Positions 1-8,494 of a stretch of DNA of 64,000 nucleotides are shown here, piece by piece. The notes under the pieces are model-generated. The model was not told where the DNA came from. It made no database searches and was given only the letters and a program-made list of their open reading frames with translations. Origin of the DNA: Thermomonospora echinospora (lineage in GTDB: Bacteria > Actinomycetota > Actinomycetes > Streptosporangiales > Streptosporangiaceae); NCBI RefSeq assembly GCF_900108175.1, contig NZ_FNVO01000002.1:311051-375050 (forward strand). The letters are read 5' to 3'. The translations under genes were made by a program, and so were the position numbers. Positions within the stretch are counted from its first letter, which is position 1. Every line of letters starts with the position of its first letter.

Positions 1-149
1 ACGACTCGCTGGCGCTGCTGGAGACCGGCGCCCGCATCGAACGCGAGTACGGCGTGCGTCTGGAGGACGACGCCATCACCTCGGCGCGGACCCCCCGCGC
101 GCTGCTGACCGTCGTCAACCTCACCTTCACCGACATCGACGCGGCCTGA
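1..149 (+). CDS. Acyl carrier protein, C-terminal part (type II PKS), cut by the window edge
   Basis: The first complete codon is at position 3 and the frame ends with TGA at 147-149. The visible 48 residues begin with DSLALLE, the conserved DSL phosphopantetheine-attachment motif followed by helix II of an ACP. They end with the short helix and TF(T)DIDAA tail usual for aromatic type II PKS ACPs. The serine of DSL would carry the growing poly-beta-ketone. The gene lies 20 bp before an actIII-like ketoreductase and an aromatase/cyclase, which is the classical minimal-PKS neighbourhood. The KS and CLF of this aromatic set are presumably left of the window. The start and N-terminus are not visible. 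Confidence 0.85.
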   Translation, partial: DSLALLETGARIEREYGVRLEDDAITSARTPRALLTVVNLTFTDIDAA

Positions 150-169
150 GGGCCGGTCCGGGAGCGAAC

Positions 170-952
170 ATGTCACCAGATCACCGGGTCGCCGTCGTCA
201 CGGGGGCCACCAGCGGAATCGGCCTGGCCGTCACCCGCACCCTGGCCGGGCTCGGCCAGCGGGTGTTCGTCTGCGCGCGGACCGCCGAGGACGTCGCCGG
301 CACCGTCAAGACGCTGCGCGCCGAGGGCCTGGAGGTCGACGGCACGCCGTGCGACGTGCGGGAGCCGGCGCGGATCGAGGAGTTCGTACGGGCGGCCGTG
401 GACCGGTACGGCACGATCGACGTGCTGGTCAACAACGCCGGCCGCAGCGGCGGCGGGGTCACCGCCGACCTGTCCGACGAGCTGTGGTTCGACGTGGTGG
501 CCACCAACCTGCACAGCGTCTTCCTGATGACGCGGGCGGTGCTGAACGCCGGCGGCATGCGGCACAAGGACCGCGGCCGGATCGTCAACATCGCCTCCAC
601 CGCCGGCAAGCAGGGCGTGGTGCTGGGCGCGCCGTACTCGGCCTCCAAGCACGGCGTCGTCGGCTTCACCAAGGCCCTGGGCAACGAGTTGGCCCCGACC
701 GGCATCACCGTCAACGCGGTCTGTCCCGGATACGTCGAGACCCCGATGGCGCAGCGGGTCCGGCAGGGCTACGCCGAGGTGTGGAGCACCACCGAGGAGG
801 CGGTGCTGGAGCGGTTCCAGGCCAAGATCCCGCTGGGCCGCTACGCCACCCCCGAGGAGGTGGCCGGGATGGTCGGCTACCTGGTCTCGGACGCGGCGGC
901 GCCGGTCACCGCGCAGGCGATCAACGTGTGCGGCGGGCTCGGCAACTTCTGA
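170..952 (+). CDS. Polyketide ketoreductase, SDR family, ActIII/C9-type
   Basis: A 260-aa short-chain dehydrogenase that would reduce one keto group (normally C9) of the ACP-bound poly-beta-ketone with NADPH. The Rossmann motif TGATSGIG is at residues 11-18 and NNAG at 88-91. The catalytic triad is Ser143 (IASTAG), Tyr156 and Lys160 (YSASK). The C-terminal segment with PGYVETPMA and the long insertion before NVCGGLGNF match ActIII-type enzymes better than FabG. It sits between an ACP and a didomain aromatase/cyclase, and the gap to the next gene is only 29 bp. The ATG at 170 has GGGAGCG upstream. The aromatic type II PKS assignment is secure from sequence and context. The regiochemistry is inferred. 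Confidence 0.93.
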   Translation: MSPDHRVAVVTGATSGIGLAVTRTLAGLGQRVFVCARTAEDVAGTVKTLRAEGLEVDGTPCDVREPARIEEFVRAAVDRYGTIDVLVNNAGRSGGGVTADLSDELWFDVVATNLHSVFLMTRAVLNAGGMRHKDRGRIVNIASTAGKQGVVLGAPYSASKHGVVGFTKALGNELAPTGITVNAVCPGYVETPMAQRVRQGYAEVWSTTEEAVLERFQAKIPLGRYATPEEVAGMVGYLVSDAAAPVTAQAINVCGGLGNF

Positions 953-981
953 ACGCGGCTACCAGGAAGGAAGTGGGACCG

Positions 982-1926
982 ATGACAGGACCGGGCCGGC
1001 GCGAGGTGGAACACGAGATCACCGTCCGCGCCCCCGCCGCCACCGCCTACCGGCTCATCGCCGAGGTGGCCGAGTGGCCGCGGATCTTCCCGCCGACCGT
1101 CCATGTGGACCATCTGGAGCGGGCCCCCGGCCACGAGCGCATCCGGATCTGGGCGACCGCCGAGGGCGAGGCCAAGACCTGGACGTCCCGGCGGGTGCTG
1201 GATCCCGGCGGGCTGCGCATCGAGTTCCGGCAGGAGGTGTCGGCTCCCCCGGTGGCGTCGATGGGCGGCGCCTGGGTGATCGAGCCGGTCGGCGAGGACG
1301 AGTCGCGGATCCGGCTGCTGCACGACTACCGCGCGGTCGGCGACGACCCGGACGATCTGGCGTGGATCGACCGGGCGGTGGACCACAACAGCCGCGCGGA
1401 GCTGGCCGCGCTCAAGGTGAACATGGAGCGGGCCGTGGACTCGGCCGACCTGCTGCTGTCGTTCGAGGACACGGTGCGGATCGCCGGTTCGGCCAAGGAC
1501 GCCTACGACTTCGTCAACGACGCCCACCTGTGGCGGGAACGGCTCCCCCACGTCGCGCGGGTCTCGCTCACCGAGGAGACGCCGGGCCTGCAGACACTGG
1601 AGATGGACACCCGCACCAAGGACGGGTCCACGCACACCACCAGGTCGGTCCGGGTCTGCTTCCCGCACCAGCGGATCGTCTACAAGCAGATCGTGACGCC
1701 GGCCCTGATGACGCTGCACACCGGCGCCTGGCTGTTCACCGACACCGGCGACGGCGTCACGGTGACCTCGCGGCACACCGTGATGATCAACCCGGACACC
1801 ATCACGAAGGTGCTCGGTGAGGGCGCCGGCGTCGCCGAGGCCCGGGAGTTCGTGCGCACCGCGCTGAGCGGCAACAGCCTGGCCACACTCGGCCACGCCC
1901 GCGCGTACGCCGAGAGCCGTGCCTGA
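982..1926 (+). CDS. Didomain aromatase/cyclase (SRPBCC/Bet v1-like repeat)
   Basis: A 314-aa protein with two tandem START/Bet v1-like halves. The first half runs from about residue 5 to 150 (EHEITVRAPAATAYRLIAEV, then WPRIFPPTVHV), and the second from about 160 to 312 (DTVRIAGSAKDAYDFVNDA). This is the architecture of the ActVII/TcmN-type didomain ARO/CYC that folds a reduced poly-beta-ketone and aromatises its first ring. The ATG at 982 follows AGGAAGGAAGTG, a good ribosome site. An upstream in-frame extension exists but would run through the ketoreductase gene. The stop overlaps the GTG start of the FAD hydroxylase, indicating translational coupling. Confidence 0.92.
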   Translation: MTGPGRREVEHEITVRAPAATAYRLIAEVAEWPRIFPPTVHVDHLERAPGHERIRIWATAEGEAKTWTSRRVLDPGGLRIEFRQEVSAPPVASMGGAWVIEPVGEDESRIRLLHDYRAVGDDPDDLAWIDRAVDHNSRAELAALKVNMERAVDSADLLLSFEDTVRIAGSAKDAYDFVNDAHLWRERLPHVARVSLTEETPGLQTLEMDTRTKDGSTHTTRSVRVCFPHQRIVYKQIVTPALMTLHTGAWLFTDTGDGVTVTSRHTVMINPDTITKVLGEGAGVAEAREFVRTALSGNSLATLGHARAYAESRA

Positions 1927-3508
1927 TCCGGCCGCGGGCCCGGCCACCGACGTGGTCGTCGTCGGGGCCGGGCCGGTCGGCCTCATGCTGGCCGGTGAGC
2001 TGCGGCTCGGCGGCGCGCGGGTGGTGGTGCTGGAGCGGCGGGCGGCGCCGTCCGCCGAGTCCCGGGCCTCCACGTTGCACGCCCGCACCATGGAGATCCT
2101 TGACGAGCGCGGCCTGCTGGGCGTGCTGGGGACCCCGCCGAACGAGCCGAGGGGGCACTTCGGTGGGCTGCCCCTGGACTTCGGCGGGCTGCCGAGCCCC
2201 TTCCCCGGGCAGTGGAAGGTGCCGCAGCCCCGGACCGAGGCGCTGCTGCGCTCCTGGGCCACCGGGCTCGGCGCCGACCTGTGGCAGGACCATGAGCTGA
2301 CCGGCCTGGCGGAGAGCAACGACGGCGTCGAGGCGTACGCGCGGGGCCCGTCCGGCCGGGTGTGCGTGCGTGCGTCGTACCTGGTCGGCTGCGACGGCGA
2401 GGACAGCACCGTGCGGGAGCTGGCCGGGTTCGCCTTCCCCGGCCGGGCGGCGGCCCGTGAGCTGCTGCGGGCGGACGTGCGGGGCGTACGGGTACGGGAT
2501 CGGCGGTTCGAGCGGACGTCGGCCGGGATGGCCGTCGCCGCCACCCGCGACGGGCTGACCCGGGTCATGGCCCACGAGTTCGGCCGCCCGCCCGTCCCCC
2601 GTGCCGGCGCCCCCTCGTTCGCCGAGGTGGCGGCGGTGTGGGCGCGGGTGACCGGGGAGGACATCGGCGGCGGCACGCCGGTCTGGGTGAACGCCTTCGA
2701 CGACGCCTGCCGCCAGGTGTCGTCCTACCGGCGGGGGCGGGTGCTGCTGGCCGGGGACGCGGCGCACCGGCAGCTCCCGGCCGGCGGCCAGGCGCTGAAC
2801 CTGGGCCTGCAGGACGCCTGGAACCTGGGCTGGCGGCTGGCCGCCCGGGTCCGCGGCGACGGCGGCGACGAACTGCTCGACGGCTACCACGAGGAACGGC
2901 ACGCGGTGGGCGCCCGGGTGCTGACCAACGTCCAGGCCCAGGCGCTGCTGCTGCTCGGTGACGGCGAGACCGACCCGCTGCGGGCCGTGCTGGGCGAGTT
3001 GCTCGCCCACGGCGACGCGCGGCGGCGGCTGGCCGAGACCATCAGCGGCCTGGACGTCCGGTACCCCGTCGGCGACGGCCCCCTGACGGGAGCCCGGTTG
3101 CCGCACTGCCCGGTCATCACCGACCAGGGCGCGGTGAGCACCGCGGCCCTGCTGCGCCCGGCCCGGGGCCTGCTGCTGGACCTGTCGGGGCGCGGCGCGT
3201 TCCGGGCGGCCGCGGCGGACTGGGCCGGCCGGGTCCCCTACGTGATCGCGCTGGCCGACCGGACCGGCCCGCTCGCCGGGCTCGGCGGCCTGCTGGCACG
3301 GCCGGACGGCCACGTGGTGTGGACCGGCTCCGGCACGGCGGATCCCGCGGGGCTGCGGGCCGCCCTCCACCGCTGGTACGGGGCGCCCGCACCGGACCGG
3401 CCGCATCGAAAGGACAACGGCAGTGCACAGGTTCACAGGCAGGACAGCCCTGGTCACAGGGTCGAGCAGGGGCATCGGACGGGCGGTGGCCGAACGGCTG
3501 GCCGGTGA
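1919..3508 (+). CDS. FAD-dependent aromatic hydroxylase of the PgaE/MtmOIV/RdmE group
   Basis: A 529-aa class A flavoprotein monooxygenase. The N-terminal FAD dinucleotide motif is GAGPVGLMLAGEL. A second FAD-contacting motif, GDAAHRQLPAGGQALNLGLQDA, is split here for description into GDAAHRQLPAGG and QALNLGLQDA. The C-terminal region after about residue 400 corresponds to the thioredoxin-like domain of the PgaE/UrdE group. The usual GDAAH-x-x-P-x-GG-x-G-x-N is modified to GGQALN, so Ala replaces a common Gly. The likely role is hydroxylation or Baeyer-Villiger-type oxidation of the aromatic intermediate using NADPH and O2. The GTG start overlaps the aromatase stop. Its 3-prime end overlaps the next gene by 86 bp, which is long, so the last 28 residues may be a drifted tail. 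Confidence 0.9.
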   Translation: MPDPAAGPATDVVVVGAGPVGLMLAGELRLGGARVVVLERRAAPSAESRASTLHARTMEILDERGLLGVLGTPPNEPRGHFGGLPLDFGGLPSPFPGQWKVPQPRTEALLRSWATGLGADLWQDHELTGLAESNDGVEAYARGPSGRVCVRASYLVGCDGEDSTVRELAGFAFPGRAAARELLRADVRGVRVRDRRFERTSAGMAVAATRDGLTRVMAHEFGRPPVPRAGAPSFAEVAAVWARVTGEDIGGGTPVWVNAFDDACRQVSSYRRGRVLLAGDAAHRQLPAGGQALNLGLQDAWNLGWRLAARVRGDGGDELLDGYHEERHAVGARVLTNVQAQALLLLGDGETDPLRAVLGELLAHGDARRRLAETISGLDVRYPVGDGPLTGARLPHCPVITDQGAVSTAALLRPARGLLLDLSGRGAFRAAAADWAGRVPYVIALADRTGPLAGLGGLLARPDGHVVWTGSGTADPAGLRAALHRWYGAPAPDRPHRKDNGSAQVHRQDSPGHRVEQGHRTGGGRTAGR

Positions 3509-4187
3509 GGGCGCGCTGGTCGCCGTGCACTACGCCCACGACGAGGCGGCGGCCCGGCAGGCCGTGGAGTCGATCGCGGCGGCCGGCGGCCGGGCGTTCC
3601 CGGTCCGGGCCGAGTTCGGCACCCCCGGGGACGTGGATGCCCTCTTCGAGGGCCTTCAGGCGGGGCTGACGGAGCACAGCGGGGCGGCCGAGCTGGACAT
3701 CCTGGTCAACAACGCGGGCATCTTCACCGGGGACGCCGAGCCCGAGAAGGTCACCCCGGAGCTGTTCGACCGGATGATGGCGGTCAACGCCAGGGCCCCG
3801 TTCTTCGTGACGCAGCGGGCGCTGCCGCTGCTGCGCGACGGGGGCCGGATCGTCAATGTCTCCTCCGGGCTGACCCGGCTGGCCAATCCCCGGGAGACCG
3901 TCTACGCGATGAGCAAGGCGGCGGTGGAGATGATCACACTGCATCTGGCCCGGCATCTGGGGCCGCGTCAGATCACCGTCAACACGGTGGCCCCGGGGGT
4001 CACCGACACCGGGGCCGAGTTCCTGCGGATCCCCCAGGTGCGCCGGACGCTGGCGGACGAGACGGCGTTCGGGCGGATCGCCGAGCCGGGGGACGTCGCC
4101 GACGTGGTGGCGTTCCTGGCCTCCGCCGAGGCCCGCTGGATCACCGGGGCGTTCGTCGACGTCACCGGCGGCTCCCTGCTCGGGTGA
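3423..4187 (+). CDS. SDR-family oxidoreductase (tailoring ketoreductase)
   Basis: A 254-aa SDR with TGSSRGIG near residues 11-18, NNAG at about 97, catalytic Ser in VSSG and a YAMSK active-site Tyr/Lys. The C-terminus ITGAFVDVTGG is typical of classical NADPH SDRs. It starts at GTG 3423, preceded by AAAGGACAACGGCA, inside the 3-prime end of the hydroxylase gene. It is the last gene of the visible aromatic PKS operon, so a tailoring keto-reduction on the aromatic polyketide is likely, such as the second reductase seen in angucycline and benzoisochromanequinone pathways. The substrate cannot be read from the sequence. Confidence 0.88.
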   Translation: MHRFTGRTALVTGSSRGIGRAVAERLAGEGALVAVHYAHDEAAARQAVESIAAAGGRAFPVRAEFGTPGDVDALFEGLQAGLTEHSGAAELDILVNNAGIFTGDAEPEKVTPELFDRMMAVNARAPFFVTQRALPLLRDGGRIVNVSSGLTRLANPRETVYAMSKAAVEMITLHLARHLGPRQITVNTVAPGVTDTGAEFLRIPQVRRTLADETAFGRIAEPGDVADVVAFLASAEARWITGAFVDVTGGSLLG

Positions 4188-4215
4188 GCCACCGGTGACG
4201 CGCGGCGGGCGTCCG

Positions 4216-4668
4216 TCAGGCGCAGCCCGGGTCGGGGACGGCGGCGGCCCGGGTCGCGGTGATGTCGGCGACCGGACTGGAGATCAGGTTGCCCGCGGTG
4301 TCGTAGACCCGCGAGGTGCCGGTGCTGGTGTAGGTCTCGCCCGGCTGGACGGCCTGCTGGTCGATCAGGACGTGGCCGGGCAGGCCCGGGATCGGCTGGA
4401 ACTCCTCCTTGATCACGTAGCGGAACGTCCGGGCGCCGGTCCGCCACCAGTGCCCGCGCCCGCTGCTGACCTGGGTGGCCAGGCAGACCTTGCCGGCGGA
4501 GGTGAACGACACCCGGGAGGGGTGGCTCTGGCCGTCGATGGTCACCGTGACGTCCCAGGCGCCGACCGGCTGGGTGCGGGGGGCGGCGTGGGCGGTGCCG
4601 GTGGTGGCCAGGGCGGCGACCGGGGTCAGGGCGGCCGCGGCGAGGGCGGCGAGGATCTTCGTCTGCAT
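4216..4668 (-). CDS. Secreted small protein of unknown function
   Basis: A 150-aa protein with a clear Sec signal peptide: MQTK, an Ala/Leu core, then TGTAHA as a likely AxA cleavage site near residue 28. The mature part is rich in beta-strand-forming, aromatic residues (GAWDVTVTIDG, GHWWRTGARTFRYVIKEEF), suggesting a small barrel. It has two cysteines, in VCLA and at the C-terminus PGCA, which could pair. I do not recognise the family. It converges on the SDR gene with a 28-bp gap and is divergent from the MFS exporter. A longer frame upstream reaches 4800, but the signal peptide fixes the start at 4668. Confidence 0.75.
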   Translation of the reverse strand: MQTKILAALAAAALTPVAALATTGTAHAAPRTQPVGAWDVTVTIDGQSHPSRVSFTSAGKVCLATQVSSGRGHWWRTGARTFRYVIKEEFQPIPGLPGHVLIDQQAVQPGETYTSTGTSRVYDTAGNLISSPVADITATRAAAVPDPGCA

Positions 4669-4710
4669 GGCCCCGACGGTAGGTCGGCCCCGACAAAAAA
4701 CGCAACGCTT

Positions 4711-4720
4711 GTATACTTTT
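4711..4720 (+). promoter_or_regulatory. Candidate -10 region for the MFS exporter gene
   Basis: GTATACTTTT lies in a short AT-rich stretch (4694-4720) between divergent genes. TATACT at 4712-4717 is a near-consensus -10 hexamer. The -35 match (CCGACA, about 16 bp upstream) is weak. GTATAC is itself palindromic and could be part of the operator for the TetR regulator encoded at 6319. Confidence 0.4.
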
Positions 4721-4751
4721 GGAGAACGCCGCTGAGCCCAAAGGAGCAGCC

Positions 4752-6266
4752 GTGACCTCACCCGGGATCCGCACCGGCCGCCACGCCCCGCCCAAGGCAC
4801 CCCCGGCGGGGGGCCGGCAGGGCATCGCGCTGCTGGTCATCGCCATGGCGCAGCTGATGGTCGTGCTGGACGGCACGATCACCAACATCGCGCTGCCCAG
4901 CATCCAGACCGACCTGGGCGTCTCCGAGGCCAACCTCGCCTGGATCGTCAACGCCTACGCGCTGGCCTTCGGCGGGCTGATGCTGCTCGGCGGCAAGGCC
5001 GGCGACCTGTACGGGCGGCGCCGGGTCTTCCGGCTCGGCGTCGCGGTGTTCACCGCCGCCTCGCTGCTCGGCGGCTTCGCCAACGGCGAGGCCATGCTGA
5101 TCGCGGCCCGGGTCCTGCAGGGGGTGGGAGCGGCCGTCGCGGCGCCCACCGCGCTGTCCCTGATCGCCACCACGTTCCCCGAGGGCAGACCGCGCAACCG
5201 GGCGATGGGCGTCTACGCGGCCATGTCCGGCCTCGGCGCCACGCTGGGCCTACTGCTCGGCGGCACGCTCACCGAGTACCTCGACTGGCGCTGGGTGCTG
5301 TTCGTCAACGTGCCGATCGGGCTGGCGGTGCTGGCCGGGACCGGCTCCCTCGGCGAGGGCGAGCGCGGGCACGGCCGCCTGGACGTGCCCGGCGCGCTCA
5401 CCGGCACCACCGGCATGATCGCGCTGGTCTACGCCATCACCCGGGGCGGCGAGCACGGCTGGGGCGACCGGATCACCCTGGCCGGCTTCGCCTGCGCGGC
5501 CGTCCTGCTGGCGGCGTTCCTGGCCCTGCAGGCCCGCGGCCGCAACCCCATGCTGCCGCTGCGGCTGCTGCGCGACCGCAACCGGGCGGGCTCGTACTCG
5601 GCGATGCTGTTCATCGGGGCCGGGATGTTCGCGACGTTCTACTTCCTGACCCTCTACATGCAACTGGTGCTCCAGTACGGCGCGGTGGAGACCGGGCTGG
5701 CGTACCTGCCGTTCAGCCTGGGCATGGGCGTGTCGGCAGGTGTGGGCTCCCAGCTCGCCTCGCGGGTCGCGCCACGGACGCTGGCCGCGCCGGGGCTGGT
5801 GGTCGCCGCCGCGGGCATGGGCTGGCTGGGCACGCTGACCCCGGACTCCTCCTACACCACCGCGCTGATGCCGGCGATGTTCGTCACCGCGGTCGGCCTG
5901 GGCATGAGCTTCGTGCCGATGACGCTCGGCGCGGTCAGCAGGGTCGCCGAGCACGAGACGGGCATCGCGTCCGCGCTGCTCAACAGCGCCCAGCAGGTCG
6001 GCGGCGCGCTGGGGCTGGCGGCGCTGTCCACCATCTCCACCACCGCCGCCGACGACCGGCTGCCGCACGCCACCGAGCGCTTCTTCCAGGGCCTGGCCCA
6101 GCACGACTTCGCGTTGGTGGCACGGGCCGCGGACGCCCTGACCCACGGCTACACCCGGGCGCTGTGGGCCGCCGGGGCCTGCTTCGCCGTGGCGCTGGTG
6201 ATCACGCTGACCGCCGTCAACGCCGGACGGCAGGAGGACGCCGGGAAGGTCGCCCACCTCGGCTGA
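4752..6266 (+). CDS. MFS drug/metabolite exporter, DHA2 (14-TM) family
   Basis: A 504-aa major-facilitator protein of the EmrB/QacA type. It has the signature VVLDGTITNIALPSIQ in TM1, GDLYGRRRVF as motif A after TM2, and a motif C-like glycine run in TM5 (GLGATLGLLLGG). Alternating hydrophobic segments continue to about residue 490, giving about 14 helices. A TTG at 4719 would add 11 residues, but GTG 4752 has AAAGGAG at ideal spacing and is preferred. It probably exports the polyketide. The TetR gene lies 52 bp downstream on the same strand. Confidence 0.9.
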   Translation: MTSPGIRTGRHAPPKAPPAGGRQGIALLVIAMAQLMVVLDGTITNIALPSIQTDLGVSEANLAWIVNAYALAFGGLMLLGGKAGDLYGRRRVFRLGVAVFTAASLLGGFANGEAMLIAARVLQGVGAAVAAPTALSLIATTFPEGRPRNRAMGVYAAMSGLGATLGLLLGGTLTEYLDWRWVLFVNVPIGLAVLAGTGSLGEGERGHGRLDVPGALTGTTGMIALVYAITRGGEHGWGDRITLAGFACAAVLLAAFLALQARGRNPMLPLRLLRDRNRAGSYSAMLFIGAGMFATFYFLTLYMQLVLQYGAVETGLAYLPFSLGMGVSAGVGSQLASRVAPRTLAAPGLVVAAAGMGWLGTLTPDSSYTTALMPAMFVTAVGLGMSFVPMTLGAVSRVAEHETGIASALLNSAQQVGGALGLAALSTISTTAADDRLPHATERFFQGLAQHDFALVARAADALTHGYTRALWAAGACFAVALVITLTAVNAGRQEDAGKVAHLG

Positions 6267-6318
6267 CAGCCTCCCCGGGCGACGGGTCCGGCGGGCGCGG
6301 GACGGTAGCATCGGGGCG

Positions 6319-6942
6319 ATGTCGGAGGGGAACGGACGAGCGGCGGCCGGGCAGGAGCGTCCCTGGGAGCTGACCGAGCCGGTCCGGCCCGAGCGCAAGG
6401 GCGAGCGGACCCGGCAGCGGATCCTGGAGGCGGCCCGCCGCCAGTTCGCCCGGGTCGGCTACGAACGGGCCACCATCCGGCGGATCGCCGCAGATGCCGA
6501 GGTCGACAAGGCGTCGGTGATGAAGTACTTCGGCACCAAGCAGGAGCTGTTCCGGCAGGCCGTGCACTTCCGCATCCCGCTCGACCGGCTGACCACCGAC
6601 GACCCCGGCCGTACCGCGGAGAACTACCTGCGCGGGCTGCTGACGACCTGGGCGGCCGATCCGGACAGCCCCATGGCGGTGCTGCTGCGCACCAGCATGA
6701 CCAGCGAGGAGGCCGCCGAAGTGCTGCGCGCCCGGGTGACCGCCGAGGTGGTGGACCTGGTGGCGGCCGCCGACCCGGCCCCGGACGCGCGGCTGCGCGC
6801 GGCGGTCTTCGCCGCGCTGATGATGGGCATCGCCTCCCAGCGGTACCTACTGCGGATGCCGGACCTGGCCGAGGCCGAGCTGGACGACGTGCTGCGCGTG
6901 GCCGCCCCGCTCATCCGGCAGCTGATCTCTCCGTCGAAATAG
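6319..6942 (+). CDS. TetR/AcrR-family transcriptional regulator
   Basis: A 207-aa regulator. Its N-terminal helix-turn-helix is at about residues 30-75 (RQRILEAARRQFARVGYERATIRRIA, quoted in parts: RQRILEAARRQFARVGYE and ATIRRIAADAEVDKASV), followed by MKYFGTKQELF. The C-terminal ligand-binding part is helical and resembles TetR_C_17-type domains. It lacks the ArpA-type sequence around the HTH, so it is probably not the butyrolactone receptor. It follows the MFS exporter, and local control of that exporter is the simplest role. Confidence 0.9.
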   Translation: MSEGNGRAAAGQERPWELTEPVRPERKGERTRQRILEAARRQFARVGYERATIRRIAADAEVDKASVMKYFGTKQELFRQAVHFRIPLDRLTTDDPGRTAENYLRGLLTTWAADPDSPMAVLLRTSMTSEEAAEVLRARVTAEVVDLVAAADPAPDARLRAAVFAALMMGIASQRYLLRMPDLAEAELDDVLRVAAPLIRQLISPSK

Positions 6943-7026
6943 CCGGGATACCCCTTTTGATCCGGTTGGGCGTATTGCCCGTGCCATCCCCGATGGTTAG
7001 CATTATTTCCACCACATTGAGATTCC

Positions 7027-7055
7027 CTGACCATATACCGATATCGCGGTAAACT
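7027..7055 (+). promoter_or_regulatory. Candidate promoter with ARE-like operator upstream of the PPTase gene
   Basis: CTGACC at 7027-7032 and TAAACT at 7050-7055 form a -35/-10 pair with 17-bp spacing. Between and overlapping them is the inverted repeat TACCG-N6-CGGTA at 7036-7051. Arm sequence and 6-bp spacing match the core of the A-factor/gamma-butyrolactone receptor element (ACATACCG...CGGTATGT). An AfsA homologue is encoded 6 kb away. The region 6943-7095 otherwise holds no gene. Confidence 0.45.
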
Positions 7056-7095
7056 GGCCGCCGACCCCACCTGACCAGTTCCGTGAGGTGCACTG

Positions 7096-7767
7096 GTGAG
7101 CATTCCCCCACTGCCGGACGGTGAGATCCACATTTGGTCCGCCGACCGCCGCGACACCGATCTCGGGCACGCCCGGCAGGTGCTCGACCCGGGCGAACTG
7201 GCCCGCGCGGACCGCCGCGGCGAGCCTGGCCGCAGCCGCTACCTGGCCTCCCATCTGGCTTTCCGCACCATTCTGGGAGGTTATCTGGGCCGCGCCGCGG
7301 ACACCCTGCGCTTCGACCGCCGGTGTGCGCACTGCGGCGACCCCGGGCACGGGAAACCGGCCGCCGACCCGGCGCTGGACGCCAGCCTCTCCCATTCCGG
7401 AGAGCGCTTCCTGATCGCGGTGTGCCGTTCTCCCGGCCGGGTGGGAGTCGATATCGAGCGGATTCGGCCCGGCGTCGACTGGGCCGCGATCTCCGCGCTG
7501 CGGTCGCTCCCACGGCTCGCCGGCTTCCAGGAGTGGACCAGGACCGAAGCGGTGCTCAAGGCCGCCGGGGTCGGCCTGGCCGGCCGGGCCCGGCCCTGGC
7601 CGGGCGCCCCGGACGGCGGCACCCACCCGGCCGGCCGGCGGTTCCTGGTCGACGGCTCCCCCGAGCCGTGGTACGCCCACGACCTCGGCTGCCCGCCCGG
7701 CCACGTCGGCGCGGTCGCCACCGGACTGCCCGACGCGACGGTACGGATGTTCACCTGGAGCGGCTGA
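7096..7767 (+). CDS. Sfp-type 4'-phosphopantetheinyl transferase
   Basis: A 223-aa PPTase that would move phosphopantetheine from CoA to the serine of the cluster's ACPs. Family motifs are in order: GKP at about residues 86-88, SLSHSG at 97-102, the Mg-binding VGVDIERI with Asp119 and Glu121, and WTRTEAVLKA with Trp147, Glu151 and Lys155 (the W-x-x-K-E-A-x-x-K region). The usual KEA is TEA here, so the first Lys of that motif is replaced. It starts at GTG 7096 with GTGAGG upstream and is followed 4 bp later by a MerR gene. A dedicated PPTase fits a cluster with three visible ACPs. Confidence 0.9.
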   Translation: MSIPPLPDGEIHIWSADRRDTDLGHARQVLDPGELARADRRGEPGRSRYLASHLAFRTILGGYLGRAADTLRFDRRCAHCGDPGHGKPAADPALDASLSHSGERFLIAVCRSPGRVGVDIERIRPGVDWAAISALRSLPRLAGFQEWTRTEAVLKAAGVGLAGRARPWPGAPDGGTHPAGRRFLVDGSPEPWYAHDLGCPPGHVGAVATGLPDATVRMFTWSG

Positions 7768-7771
7768 AACC

Positions 7772-8413
7772 ATGACACTCGCCGAGCTCAGCGCGGTCAC
7801 CGGAGTCCCCATCCCGACGATTGAGAAGTACCTACGCCACGGGCTGCTGCCGCCCGGCGAACCGGATTGCGGGGCGGCGCCGGCCCGGTACGGCGCCGCC
7901 CACGTCGACCGGCTGCGGCTGGTGCGCGCCATGCTGGAGGTCGGCGGGCTGTCGATCGACGAGGCGCACGCGGTGCTGCGCCACCTGGACGCGGGCGACC
8001 GGTCGATGCACACCATCCTCGGCATGGTCACCGGCGGCTGCGTCCCGCCGGCCGCCGACGGCGGGGACCAGCCCTGGCAGGACGCCGACCAGGAGGTCGC
8101 CCGGCTGGTCACCGGCCGCCACTGGCGGGTCGGGCCGGGCAGCCCCGCCTGGCGGCTGCTGGCGCAGACCATCGTGGTCTGCCGCTGGCTGGGGCAGGAC
8201 GACCTGCTGACCCGGCTGGCCGACTACGCGCACACCGCCGAGCAGATGGCCGCGACCGATCTCACCCTGGTCGCCGCACGCGCCGAGCGCGACTCGGTGG
8301 TGGAGGGCGCCCTGGTGTGGACGGTCCTCGGCGAGATGCTGATCGCCGCGATCCGCCGGATGGCGCTGGAGGACGCCTCGGCCCGCCTGTTCGCGGCCGA
8401 CCAGGAGGGCTGA
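7772..8413 (+). CDS. MerR-like transcriptional regulator
   Basis: A 213-aa protein whose first 70 residues form a MerR winged helix (TLAELSAVTGVPIPTIEKYL, then HGLLPPGE and a dimerisation helix from residue 60). The rest is helical, with VTGGCVPPAADGG as a linker, and has no metal-binding cysteine pair, so a small-molecule or protein effector is likely. It is probably co-transcribed with the PPTase gene. The target is unknown. The divergent spacer and inverted-repeat operator typical of MerR promoters are not evident immediately around it. Confidence 0.8.
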   Translation: MTLAELSAVTGVPIPTIEKYLRHGLLPPGEPDCGAAPARYGAAHVDRLRLVRAMLEVGGLSIDEAHAVLRHLDAGDRSMHTILGMVTGGCVPPAADGGDQPWQDADQEVARLVTGRHWRVGPGSPAWRLLAQTIVVCRWLGQDDLLTRLADYAHTAEQMAATDLTLVAARAERDSVVEGALVWTVLGEMLIAAIRRMALEDASARLFAADQEG

Positions 8414-8489
8414 CCGGGCTGACCGGGCTGGCCGAGCTGGCCGAGCTGGCCGGGTTGCCGGGCTGACCGGGTTGGCCGGGTTGACCGGC
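8409..8489. repeat. Nine-bp tandem repeat at a convergent gene end
   Basis: About nine degenerate copies of GCTGACCGG/GCTGGCCGA follow and include the stop codon of the MerR gene. They fill the gap to the convergent lactonase-family gene. The repeat maintains a 9-bp phase, so it is in frame for both strands. Confidence 0.85.
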
Positions 8490-8494
8490 GGCGG

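Noticed and set aside
1919-3508. Oxidoreductase gene ending earlier to avoid the 86-bp overlap
   Set aside because: No earlier stop exists in frame and the C-terminal domain reads through; the overlap with the GTG at 3423 is accepted with a note.
6319-6942. TetR protein as the gamma-butyrolactone receptor
   Set aside because: The helix-turn-helix neighbourhood and ligand domain do not look ArpA-like, and the gene follows an exporter, which suggests local transporter control.
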